Assembly (NCBI GenBank): GCA_023386675.1
Contig: JAEWJG010000110.1
Location: 1 to 6,184 of the forward strand
DNA: 6,184 bases
Direction: 5' to 3'
Source of the DNA: Actinomycetes bacterium
GTDB taxonomy: Bacteria > Actinomycetota > Actinomycetes > Actinomycetales > Microbacteriaceae
Positions 1 through 4,956 of the stretch are shown here, piece after piece. The position numbers and the translations under genes were made by a program. Below the pieces are notes generated by a model, which was not told where the DNA came from, did no database searches, and was given only the letters and a program-made list of their open reading frames with translations. Each line of letters opens with the position of its first letter. Within the stretch, counting starts at the first letter, position 1.

Positions 1-290
1 GGGGGGACGGGCGCGCCGGTCGCGATCGGCCGCGCCTGCCCGGGTTGGAGGGGGTGGGACGGCGGGACGCTGCCGGCGAGAACCGGCTCCCCCACCCGCC
101 AGGGGCCCTCGCCCGCGACCGCCCAGCCGTCCATCGCGGAGTTGTCGAACCGCGGCAGCGGGCTCTCGCAGCGGACGTCCCCGGCGAGGACCAGCCCGGC
201 GGCGCGGGCGAGCGGCACGGTCAGGACGCGCGTCGGCGCACCACGGCCGAGTCCGGCGGCGATGTCACGGGCGTCGCGCCAGGAGATCAC
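1..290 (-). CDS. moeA: Molybdopterin molybdenumtransferase MoeA, N-terminal part (cut by window edge)
   Basis: MoeA inserts molybdate into adenylylated molybdopterin in the cytoplasm, the step that makes active Mo cofactor. Ninety-six codons are visible. Residues 46-57 read PRFDNSAMDGWA, the MoeA signature segment (family form PxFDNSAMDGYA), and residues 89-95 read IATGAPV, matching the family's IMTGAPxP at the start of the MPT-binding core. The stretch between the two motifs (about 35 residues) looks shorter than in E. coli MoeA, as judged from memory. The start is GTG at 288-290, overlapping the preceding stop as GTGA; no strong Shine-Dalgarno is visible beyond GAAGGG about ten bases upstream, so coupling to the upstream gene is likely. 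It is the last visible gene of the cofactor/oxidoreductase operon, and the C-terminal two thirds lie beyond the left edge. Identity is secure; essentiality or paralogues cannot be judged here. Confidence 0.93.
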   Translation of the reverse strand, partial: MISWRDARDIAAGLGRGAPTRVLTVPLARAAGLVLAGDVRCESPLPRFDNSAMDGWAVAGEGPWRVGEPVLAGSVPPSHPLQPGQARPIATGAPVP

Positions 291-571
291 GGGGTGAGCC
301 CTTCGCCCTGATCCGGCTCGGAGGGATCGGCTGCGGCCCCGCTACGACGCCCGATGGCGTCCACCAGCGCGGCCATCGCCTCCGCCGTCGGCTGGCCGCG
401 TCCGACCGCCATCCCCGCGATGAAGGTGGTGAGCGGCGCGGCGGGACGTGCGATGCCGTGCGCCGCGTCCCGCGCCAGGTCGAGAACCGCGGCGATGTCG
501 CCGGGCTGCAGTGTCACCCCGACCACCGAGGCGGCCTCGGCGGCCCAGTCGTCGAGCTCAGACGGTTCCAT
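287..571 (-). CDS. DUF6457-type small protein downstream of mobA
   Basis: A 94-aa protein beginning MEPSELDDWAAEAASVVG. The pattern (ELDDW near the N-terminus, a central LARDAAHGIARPAAPLTTF segment, then a helix with AMAALVDAI) matches the actinobacterial DUF6457 family, which I know as a companion or C-terminal fusion of MobA-like proteins. The biochemical role is unknown; a part in molybdenum cofactor handling is inferred only from position. The ATG at 569-571 is chosen because AAGGAG (579-584 on the plus strand as ctcctt) sits seven bases upstream. The reading frame stays open much further upstream, but that extension is antisense-like shadow over mobA. It overlaps the end of mobA by 14 bp and its stop overlaps the moeA start. 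The predicted fold is helical, with no signal peptide, no membrane segment and a disordered acidic tail. Confidence 0.85.
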   Translation of the reverse strand: MEPSELDDWAAEAASVVGVTLQPGDIAAVLDLARDAAHGIARPAAPLTTFIAGMAVGRGQPTAEAMAALVDAIGRRSGAAADPSEPDQGEGLTP

Positions 572-1148
572 GGAGCAGCTCCTTCGCGCGTTCGGCCGCA
601 GGGAGCGGCAGGTCGGAGGGGGTGTCGACGTCGGCGCAGACCCGGCCGTCGACCTGGTGGCGCGCGTCCACCACGGAGACGACAGCTCGGGCCGGCAGGT
701 CTGCGAGCGTCGGCCGATCGACCCGCAGGGAGGCGATGCGCGCACGCAGCGCATCGAGCGGGGCCCGCGCCAGCAGCCACTGCGGCCGTCCGCCGGCATC
801 GGTGAGCACGCCCGCTCCTGCGGCCTGCAACGCGGCCACCGTGGCGGCCGGGTCGACCAGGTCGGCCGAGAGGAGGAGCGCCTCCCCCTCGATGCCGGCC
901 AGCGCATCCACCCCGGCTGCGATCGCGGCGCACGGACCGCCCCAGCGCGGCCACTCCGACACCGCGACGGTGACCCCGGGCGGGATCTCCCCGGCACCCA
1001 CGACGATCACCGGCCCGCAGGCGCGGGCCGCATCCACCGTCCGTTCGAGCAGGGTCCGCCCGCCGATCCTGTGCTGCAGTTTGTCCGCGCCGAACCGGCT
1101 CGACCGTCCACCCGCGATGACGATCACGGCTGCGACGTCGGCCATCAT
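558..1148 (-). CDS. mobA: Molybdenum cofactor guanylyltransferase MobA
   Basis: MobA joins GMP from GTP to Mo-molybdopterin, giving the MGD cofactor used by DMSO-reductase-family enzymes such as the one encoded just upstream. The 196-aa protein has the usual length (E. coli about 194). Residues 10-23 carry the nucleotidyltransferase loop (VIAGGRSSRFGADK; family form LAGGxSxRMGxDK) with the conserved lysine that binds GTP phosphates. Residues 68-82 (PRWGGPCAAIAAGVD) match the GPLxGI region, and SAD at 94-96 supplies the Mg-binding aspartate. The C-terminal DVDTPSDL (173-180) corresponds to the family's NINTPEDL. The start is taken as the first ATG of an ATGATG pair, forming an ATGA overlap with the preceding stop; there is no good ribosome binding site, so translation is probably coupled. 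A related cytidylyltransferase (MocA-like) is the main alternative, but the context favours MobA. Confidence 0.9.
   Translation of the reverse strand: MMADVAAVIVIAGGRSSRFGADKLQHRIGGRTLLERTVDAARACGPVIVVGAGEIPPGVTVAVSEWPRWGGPCAAIAAGVDALAGIEGEALLLSADLVDPAATVAALQAAGAGVLTDAGGRPQWLLARAPLDALRARIASLRVDRPTLADLPARAVVSVVDARHQVDGRVCADVDTPSDLPLPAAERAKELLHGTV
572..584 (-). promoter_or_regulatory. Ribosome binding site inside mobA that fixes the DUF6457 start
   Basis: On the minus strand AAGGAG is followed by seven bases and then ATG at 571. It lies inside the final codons of mobA, so ribosomes finishing mobA could restart here. It argues for the short 94-aa product rather than the long in-frame extension. 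Confidence 0.7.
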
Positions 1149-1606
1149 CGCGCGGCGATCAGCGCCTGCGGCGCGGCCTGCTTCATCCGGGTGAGCAGCC
1201 AGCGGAGCTGAACGGCGGTCTCCTTCTGGCAGCCTTCGACGATCTCGAGCAGGTGCTCGTCGACCAGGGCCTGGGCCGCCTGCTTCACGACGGTCCAGGT
1301 CACGTCGGTCAGGCTGGCGAGCAGGTAGAGGTCCTGCAGGTCGCGCAGCACCCCGAGCGGGCCCGAGCGCGCCTCCTCGATCGCGGCGGCGTGCAGCCGC
1401 TCGGGCTCGTCTCCATCCTCGCCGCGGCCGATTCGCTGGATCACCTCGTCGAGCTTCTTCCGGTGGTTCTCGCACTGCTTCGCGAGGGTCAAACAGAGGA
1501 AGTGGATGTCCGGCTCGTCGCCGTGCGCGTCGGCGACCTGCCGGTAGGAGCGCGCGAGCGTCGATTCGGACTCGGCCAGCAGCGTCACGTACACCGGGAG
1601 CTTCAC
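1145..1606 (-). CDS. Uncharacterised helical protein, possibly ferritin-like, coupled to the molybdoenzyme
   Basis: A 153-aa soluble protein that I do not recognise with certainty. It looks all-helical: four amphipathic stretches at about 7-28, 33-58, 70-103 and 107-145. Acidic and histidine residues fall where a four-helix metal site would need them: E12/E14 in helix one; H35, E46 and H48 (QCENH) in helix two; E117, H118, E121 and E124 in the last (DEHLLEIVE). This suggests a ferritin-like or hemerythrin-like bundle, but the classic ExxH pair is not present, so metal binding is unproven. A dedicated helical chaperone of the NarJ/TorD kind is an alternative given its place directly after the oxidoreductase gene. 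The start is GTG at 1604-1606, with AAGGAGA seven bases upstream; it overlaps the oxidoreductase stop by GTGA and ends in an ATGA overlap with mobA. The frame extends far upstream, but only as a shadow. Cysteines at 38, 45 and 126 are further possible ligands. Confidence 0.85.
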   Translation of the reverse strand: MKLPVYVTLLAESESTLARSYRQVADAHGDEPDIHFLCLTLAKQCENHRKKLDEVIQRIGRGEDGDEPERLHAAAIEEARSGPLGVLRDLQDLYLLASLTDVTWTVVKQAAQALVDEHLLEIVEGCQKETAVQLRWLLTRMKQAAPQALIAAR

Positions 1607-3969
1607 GAGGCGTCTCCTTCCAGGCGGCGCACCTGCACGGCGCCGGACTTGAACATCGGCTGCTTCGAGACCGGGTCCCACTCTGTGATCGTCAGCTCGT
1701 TGGCCGCGGTCGGCCGGCGCTCCTGCGAGCCGGGAGGCGCATCCCAGTACCCGTAGTGGAACGGCGCGAACACGGCACCGGGCCGGATGTCGCTGATCCG
1801 CACCGGCGCGACGATGCGGCCGCGCCGGGAGACGACCTCGACGATGTCGCCCTCGCTGATGCCGCGCGGCTCGGCGTCCACCGGGGCCAGCTCCAGCCAC
1901 ACCTCCGGCGCCGCCTCCGCCAACTCGGTCGTCCGCCCGGTCTTGGTACGGGTGTGGAAGTGGTAGATGCTGCGTCCGGTGGTGAGCCGCAGCGGGTACT
2001 CGTCGTCCGGCGGCTCGTGCGGCTCGCTGTACGGCGCCGACTTGAGCATCGCGCGGCCGTCGGGGCGCATGGCCTTGTACGCCTCCTGCCCGACGCTGCC
2101 GCCGGTGAGCAGGTCGTGGCCGTAGCTCTCGCAGTACTCGGGGTGCGACGGGAAGTCGGCGTCGGCGTACAGCCGCTGCACGCTCTCCGTCTCGCCCTCG
2201 CGCCGCGGCCAGCGGACGCCGGACTCGCGGCGCAGGTCCTCGTACGAGATGCCGGTGTAGTCGCAGGGGCGGCCGCGCGAGGCGTCCTGCCAGGCGCGGT
2301 ACGCGTCCTCCGGCCCATCCCAGTCGAGGAGCCGGCGGCCGTCGTTGCGGCGGAAGTCCATCCGCTTCGCGTAGTCGAGGAAGATGTCGAGGTCGGCGCG
2401 CGCCTCCCCCGGCGGCTCGACCGCCTTCTCGGAGAGGTGGACGGTGCGGGTCGCGTTCGTGAAGGTGCCCGTCTTCTCGCCCCACCCGGCCGCAGGCAGG
2501 ACGACGTCGGCGAGCTCGGCCGTCTCGGTCAGGTAGAGGTCCTGCACGACGACGAACAGCTCCTCCTTAGCGAGCAGCTCCCGGATGCGCGGCAGCTGCG
2601 GCATGGACACGGCCGGATTCGTCGCAGAGATCCAGAGGAACGAGATGGACCCCTGCTCGGCGTACCGGAACAGCTGCATCGCGTGCGTCGGCGGCGCCCA
2701 GTGCGGGATCTTCAGCGCGTCGACGCCCCACAGGTCGGCGAGCTGCTGCACGTGGTCCGGGTTCTCCCAGTTGCGGAACCCGGGCAGGTCGCCGTCGGCG
2801 CCGCACTCGCGGTTGTTCTGCGCGGTCGGCTGCCCGTTCATCTGCAGGATGCCGCCGCCGGGCTTGCCGATCATCCCGCGCAGTAGGTGGAGGTTGTTGA
2901 CCTGGCACGCGGACGCGGTCGCCTGCGGAGCCTGGTAGAAGCCCTGCAGCACGGTCGATAGCACGCGCGGGGACTCGGCGAAGATGCGGGCGGCGCGGCG
3001 GATGTCCTCGGCGTCGACGCCGCAGACGTCGGCGGCGTGCTCCGGCGTCCACTCCTCGACCTGCCCCTGCAGCTCGTCGAAGCCGAGGGTGTGCGCGTCC
3101 ACGAACTCCCGGTCGACCCATCCGTTGACCATCAGCTCGCGCTCGAGGCAGAGCAGGAGCGCGAGGTTGGTGCCCGGACGGATCGCGAGGTGCACCTCCC
3201 CCTGCTGCGCTGTCGGCGTGTTCCGCGGGTCGATCACGACCAGCCGCGGCGGGTTCGGCCCCGCGAGGCGGTCGAGCACGCGCGACCAGGTCACGGTCTG
3301 GGTGGCGGCGAGATTGTGGCCCCAGAGGAACATCGCGTCGCAGTCGTCGATGTCCTCGTAGCAGCCCGGCTGCCCGTCCGCGCCGAAGGTCTCCTTCAGC
3401 GCGGTGGCCGCCGTCGCCGTGCAGAGGCGGGTGTTGCCGTCCATGTGCGGGGTGCCGACACCGGCTTTGCCGAGCACCGCGAGCGCGTAGTACTCCTCGA
3501 TGAACAGCTGGCCGGAGGTGTAGAAGCCGTGGCTGAGCGGGCCGACCTCGTCCAGGAGTTTCCTGCTGCGCCGGACGATCGCCTCCATGGCCTCGTCCCA
3601 GGTGGCCTGCACGAGCTCGCCGTCGCGGCGGATGAGCGGATGCTCGAGCCGGTCGCGGCCGCGCATCCCCTGCCAGCTCCCGTACAGCCCCTTCGGCCCG
3701 AGCCGGCCGTGGTTGATGTGGTCATCGGTGCGGCCGCGGACGCCGACCATCCGGCCGTCCTTGACCGCGATGTCGCAGCCGCAGCCGTTGCTGCAGAGCA
3801 CGCACGCGCTGCGCACCCACCGGTCGACGTCGGCCTCGGTCAGCCCGGCCTCCAGCGCCTGATCGGCGCGTTCGGGCCACTGGTCGCCGCGCGCGTACGG
3901 GGTGCGCGCTCCCCAGACGTCGCGGACCCGGGAGGAGTCCCCGGCGGACGTCGTCGTTCGCTGATCCAT
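1603..3969 (-). CDS. Molybdopterin oxidoreductase, NapA/NasA nitrate-reductase-like catalytic subunit
   Basis: A 788-aa member of the DMSO-reductase superfamily, expected to carry bis-MGD. The N-terminal iron-sulfur region has C56-x2-C59-x3-C63, but the usual fourth cysteine is glycine (G91, in GRLGPKG); the electron-relay lysine K93 is kept, and an extra C65 follows C63. The segment 177-200 (GNTRLCTATA and onward) aligns with NapA/NarB, placing C183 as the molybdenum ligand, and GCYEDID follows as in NapA (GCYDDIE). IGKPGGG and NGQPTAQNNRECG match the NapA/NasA pattern. The dinucleotide-binding domain starts near 660 (LTTGRSIYHFHTRTKTGR) and ends with NELTITEWDPVSKQP, typical of NasA-like proteins. 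There is no twin-arginine signal, so it is probably cytoplasmic. The ATG at 3969 has GGAGGG eleven bases upstream. Nitrate is a reasonable substrate guess, but no nitrite reductase, transporter or electron-transfer subunit is visible, and formate-dehydrogenase-like relatives exist. Confidence 0.93.
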   Translation of the reverse strand: MDQRTTTSAGDSSRVRDVWGARTPYARGDQWPERADQALEAGLTEADVDRWVRSACVLCSNGCGCDIAVKDGRMVGVRGRTDDHINHGRLGPKGLYGSWQGMRGRDRLEHPLIRRDGELVQATWDEAMEAIVRRSRKLLDEVGPLSHGFYTSGQLFIEEYYALAVLGKAGVGTPHMDGNTRLCTATAATALKETFGADGQPGCYEDIDDCDAMFLWGHNLAATQTVTWSRVLDRLAGPNPPRLVVIDPRNTPTAQQGEVHLAIRPGTNLALLLCLERELMVNGWVDREFVDAHTLGFDELQGQVEEWTPEHAADVCGVDAEDIRRAARIFAESPRVLSTVLQGFYQAPQATASACQVNNLHLLRGMIGKPGGGILQMNGQPTAQNNRECGADGDLPGFRNWENPDHVQQLADLWGVDALKIPHWAPPTHAMQLFRYAEQGSISFLWISATNPAVSMPQLPRIRELLAKEELFVVVQDLYLTETAELADVVLPAAGWGEKTGTFTNATRTVHLSEKAVEPPGEARADLDIFLDYAKRMDFRRNDGRRLLDWDGPEDAYRAWQDASRGRPCDYTGISYEDLRRESGVRWPRREGETESVQRLYADADFPSHPEYCESYGHDLLTGGSVGQEAYKAMRPDGRAMLKSAPYSEPHEPPDDEYPLRLTTGRSIYHFHTRTKTGRTTELAEAAPEVWLELAPVDAEPRGISEGDIVEVVSRRGRIVAPVRISDIRPGAVFAPFHYGYWDAPPGSQERRPTAANELTITEWDPVSKQPMFKSGAVQVRRLEGDAS
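1607..1619 (-). promoter_or_regulatory. Strong ribosome binding site for the helical protein
   Basis: Minus-strand AAGGAG (plus-strand ctcctt at 1614-1619), seven bases before GTG at 1606. It lies within the last codons of the oxidoreductase gene. It decides the GTG start against the much longer open frame. Confidence 0.75.
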
Positions 3970-3990
3970 GGTGCGAGCGTCCCTCCGCGG

Positions 3991-4010
3991 AAGGGGAGCC
4001 GCAACCCCTT
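3991..4010. repeat. Inverted repeat AAGGGG-8-CCCCTT
   Basis: Six-base perfect arms around an eight-base loop, ending about ten bases from the GGAGGG that serves the oxidoreductase start. In the mRNA it would be a hairpin next to the ribosome binding site. There is no T-tract, so it is a poor terminator candidate; an operator or translation-modulating stem fits better. Confidence 0.45.
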
Positions 4011-4022
4011 GCGCGGGCGCAA
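4009..4022. repeat. Perfect palindrome TTGCGC-GG-GCGCAA
   Basis: A 6-2-6 perfect palindrome in the gap upstream of the oxidoreductase gene. Its symmetry and position are those of an operator for a dimeric regulator, but in DNA this GC-rich chance palindromes of GC-only core are not rare. It shares TT with the neighbouring hairpin. Confidence 0.4.
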
Positions 4023-4065
4023 ACGAGGGTGTGGAGGGCAGGGGCGTTCGTGGGGCGAATGGCGG

Positions 4066-4572
4066 TCAGCGACCCTCGACGTGCCGCTTGTGCTGCGCCC
4101 GCACCGCCAGCGGCAGCACGACCCAGATCACGACGACCACCACGAAGACGCAGCTCGCCGCGAGGATCCCGGCCGGTGGGCCGAGGAGGAAGTCCACGAT
4201 GAACAGCACGATGCCCGTGAACAGCAGGGATGCGGCCGCCAGGCAGATGATCAGGAGCTTGCTCCCCAGCCCGACGAGCTCCGCCTTCGCCCGCTGTCGG
4301 AACAGGAGGCGGTGGAGGGCGACCGGCGCCAGAGCGAGCAGCGTCACGATCACGGCGAGGAACACGAGGATGAGGTACACGACCACATCCACCGGCGGAA
4401 GCTGCTGGAAGCGCTGCTGGAAGGGCAGCGTCAGCAGGAACGCGGCGAGGATCTGCGTCCCCGTCTGGAAGACGCGGAACTCCTGCAGCAGCTCGTTCCA
4501 GTTGCGGTCGGCGCGCTGCGTCGCGGTCTCGTTCCGGCCGTCGGTCGGGTCGGCGTCGGGCTCCTCGCTCAC
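4066..4572 (-). CDS. DUF6328-type four-helix membrane protein
   Basis: A 168-aa inner-membrane protein matching the actinobacterial DUF6328 pattern, whose hallmark is the segment NELLQEFRVFQTGTQILAAF at residues 26-45, here just after a charged, probably disordered N-terminus (1-22). Hydrophobic segments lie at about 38-52, 61-84, 103-130 and 133-157; a short basic loop (RLLFRQRAK, 88-96) separates the second and third, and a basic tail (RAQHKRH) follows the last. By the positive-inside rule the loop and both termini would be cytoplasmic. No catalytic motif is visible and the function is unknown. The start is GTG at 4570-4572; no Shine-Dalgarno is evident, and the codon overlaps the stop of a short upstream reading frame as GTGA, so re-initiation may drive translation. 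Its stop lies 96 bp before the oxidoreductase gene. Confidence 0.85.
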   Translation of the reverse strand: MSEEPDADPTDGRNETATQRADRNWNELLQEFRVFQTGTQILAAFLLTLPFQQRFQQLPPVDVVVYLILVFLAVIVTLLALAPVALHRLLFRQRAKAELVGLGSKLLIICLAAASLLFTGIVLFIVDFLLGPPAGILAASCVFVVVVVIWVVLPLAVRAQHKRHVEGR

Positions 4573-4595
4573 GACACCATGTCATCCGTCGTCAT
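4569..4595 (-). other. Possible 8-codon leader reading frame (MTTDDMVS) before the DUF6328-like gene
   Basis: ATG at 4593-4595 opens an eight-codon frame whose TGA overlaps the next gene's GTG (GTGA). The downstream gene lacks its own ribosome binding site, so the frame could serve for termination-reinitiation. A TAGGGT hexamer ends six bases before this ATG, which would suit a leaderless start. Chance occurrence cannot be excluded. Confidence 0.35.
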
Positions 4596-4601
4596 GCACG
4601 C

Positions 4602-4607
4602 ACCCTA
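4602..4607 (-). promoter_or_regulatory. Possible -10 element TAGGGT
   Basis: Minus-strand TAGGGT fits the actinobacterial TANNNT form and lies six bases before the ATG of the short leader frame. It uses the TAG stop of the acidic-protein gene, and no -35 is recognisable at 16-18 bases, so this is weak. Confidence 0.2.
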
Positions 4608-4724
4608 GCCGTTGTCGGAGTCGCCCTCGTCGCCTTCGGCCTGGGACGGCTTGTCGACGATCTGCTGCTCCGCCTCGGTGTTCTCGTCGTGGCGGTCGCC
4701 TTCGGTGTTGCGGGGGTCGGACAT
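4605..4724 (-). CDS. Small, very acidic protein (39 aa)
   Basis: A 39-codon gene starting MSDPRNTEGDRHDENTE and ending in TAG. It has 13 Asp/Glu against three Lys/Arg, no cysteine, no aromatic residue and almost no hydrophobic residues, so it should be disordered and soluble. An internal repetition is visible: NTEGD near the start and AEGDEGD near the end. Coding status rests on the strong AGGAG five bases before ATG, the G/C-rich third codon positions, and its neat fit between neighbours: 25 bp after the CDGSH stop and nine bases before the short leader frame. The function is unknown. Candidates are a small binding partner or metal-buffering peptide for neighbouring redox proteins, but the sequence shows no motif for this. 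It may also be a lineage-restricted protein. Confidence 0.75.
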   Translation of the reverse strand: MSDPRNTEGDRHDENTEAEQQIVDKPSQAEGDEGDSDNG

Positions 4725-4737
4725 GTCCGCTCCTCTC
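4725..4737 (-). promoter_or_regulatory. Ribosome binding site of the small acidic protein
   Basis: Minus-strand GAGAGGAG lies five bases before ATG at 4724. It is among the best Shine-Dalgarno sequences in the window, and it is the main support for this short gene being real. Confidence 0.7.
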
Positions 4738-4749
4738 TTCTCGGTGGTC

Positions 4750-4956
4750 TCAGGTGTCCGTGCGGAAGTGCACGGACTTATGGCTGCCGTCGCAGAACGG
4801 CTTGATGGTGGAGACGCCGCAGCGGCACAGCGCGACGGTGCGGCGGTGCTGCTCGATGGGCGTCCCGTCCGGGGTCGTCAGCTCGATGTGCCCGCGGACC
4901 AGCAGTGGGCCGTCCGGGCAGGCGACGATGACCGGCTCCTCCTCGTGCGCGCTCAT
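4750..4956 (-). CDS. CDGSH-type 2Fe-2S protein
   Basis: A 68-aa protein with one complete CDGSH motif at residues 44-59: C44-R-C46, S49, P53, C55-DGS-H59, which is the three-cysteine, one-histidine ligand set of the 2Fe-2S cluster in this family (mitoNEET-like fold). Such proteins pass electrons or clusters; the single histidine ligand makes the cluster redox- and pH-sensitive. Residues 8-41 supply the beta strands that cap the fold. There is no membrane anchor or signal peptide, so it is cytoplasmic. The ATG at 4954-4956 overlaps the stop of the haem-oxygenase-like gene as ATGA, and I chose it over an upstream in-frame ATG whose extension is Arg-rich shadow sequence. The coupling suggests it serves as electron donor to that enzyme, or helps load its iron; this is inference. 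The length is normal for a single-motif bacterial CDGSH protein. Confidence 0.92.
   Translation of the reverse strand: MSAHEEEPVIVACPDGPLLVRGHIELTTPDGTPIEQHRRTVALCRCGVSTIKPFCDGSHKSVHFRTDT

Larger units (their letters stand above)
3970..4065 (-). promoter_or_regulatory. Intergenic region before the molybdoenzyme with two inverted repeats
   Basis: Ninety-six bases between the DUF6328-like stop and the oxidoreductase start, the longest untranslated gap inside the row. It holds a hairpin (3991-4010) and a perfect palindrome (4009-4022) that share two bases, just before the GGAGGG ribosome binding site. I see no convincing -35/-10 pair, so an internal promoter is possible but not shown. Confidence 0.45.

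Noticed and set aside
354..1211. Plus-strand open frames opposite mobA and the DUF6457-like gene
   Set aside because: Translations are Arg/Ala/Ser-rich without motifs, and the opposite strand carries MobA signatures over the same bases.
1607..2485. Upstream extension of the helical-protein frame
   Set aside because: The extension is Arg/Pro/Gly-rich out-of-frame reading of the oxidoreductase gene; the GTG at 1606 has a strong ribosome binding site.
1756..2886. Plus-strand open frame of 376 codons opposite the oxidoreductase
   Set aside because: It is antisense shadow, rich in Arg, Val and Leu with no recognisable domain, while the minus strand here encodes clearly conserved molybdopterin-binding motifs.
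4024..4078. Seven-base inverted repeat (cgagggt / accctcg) as terminator of the DUF6328-like gene
   Set aside because: The arms are about 40 bases apart, one arm lies inside the coding region, and no T-tract follows. It is likely chance.
3722..4585. Minus-strand open frame of 287 codons spanning the membrane-protein gene and the gap
   Set aside because: It is an Arg/Ala/Pro/Gly-rich shadow in another frame. The 168-aa frame has a conserved family pattern and clean membrane segments.
3037..4608. Long plus-strand open frame of 523 codons
   Set aside because: It runs antisense to the oxidoreductase and the membrane-protein gene, has a low-complexity Arg/Ala/Val/Glu-rich translation with no family motif, and crosses the real intergenic gap. 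It is a typical high-GC shadow.
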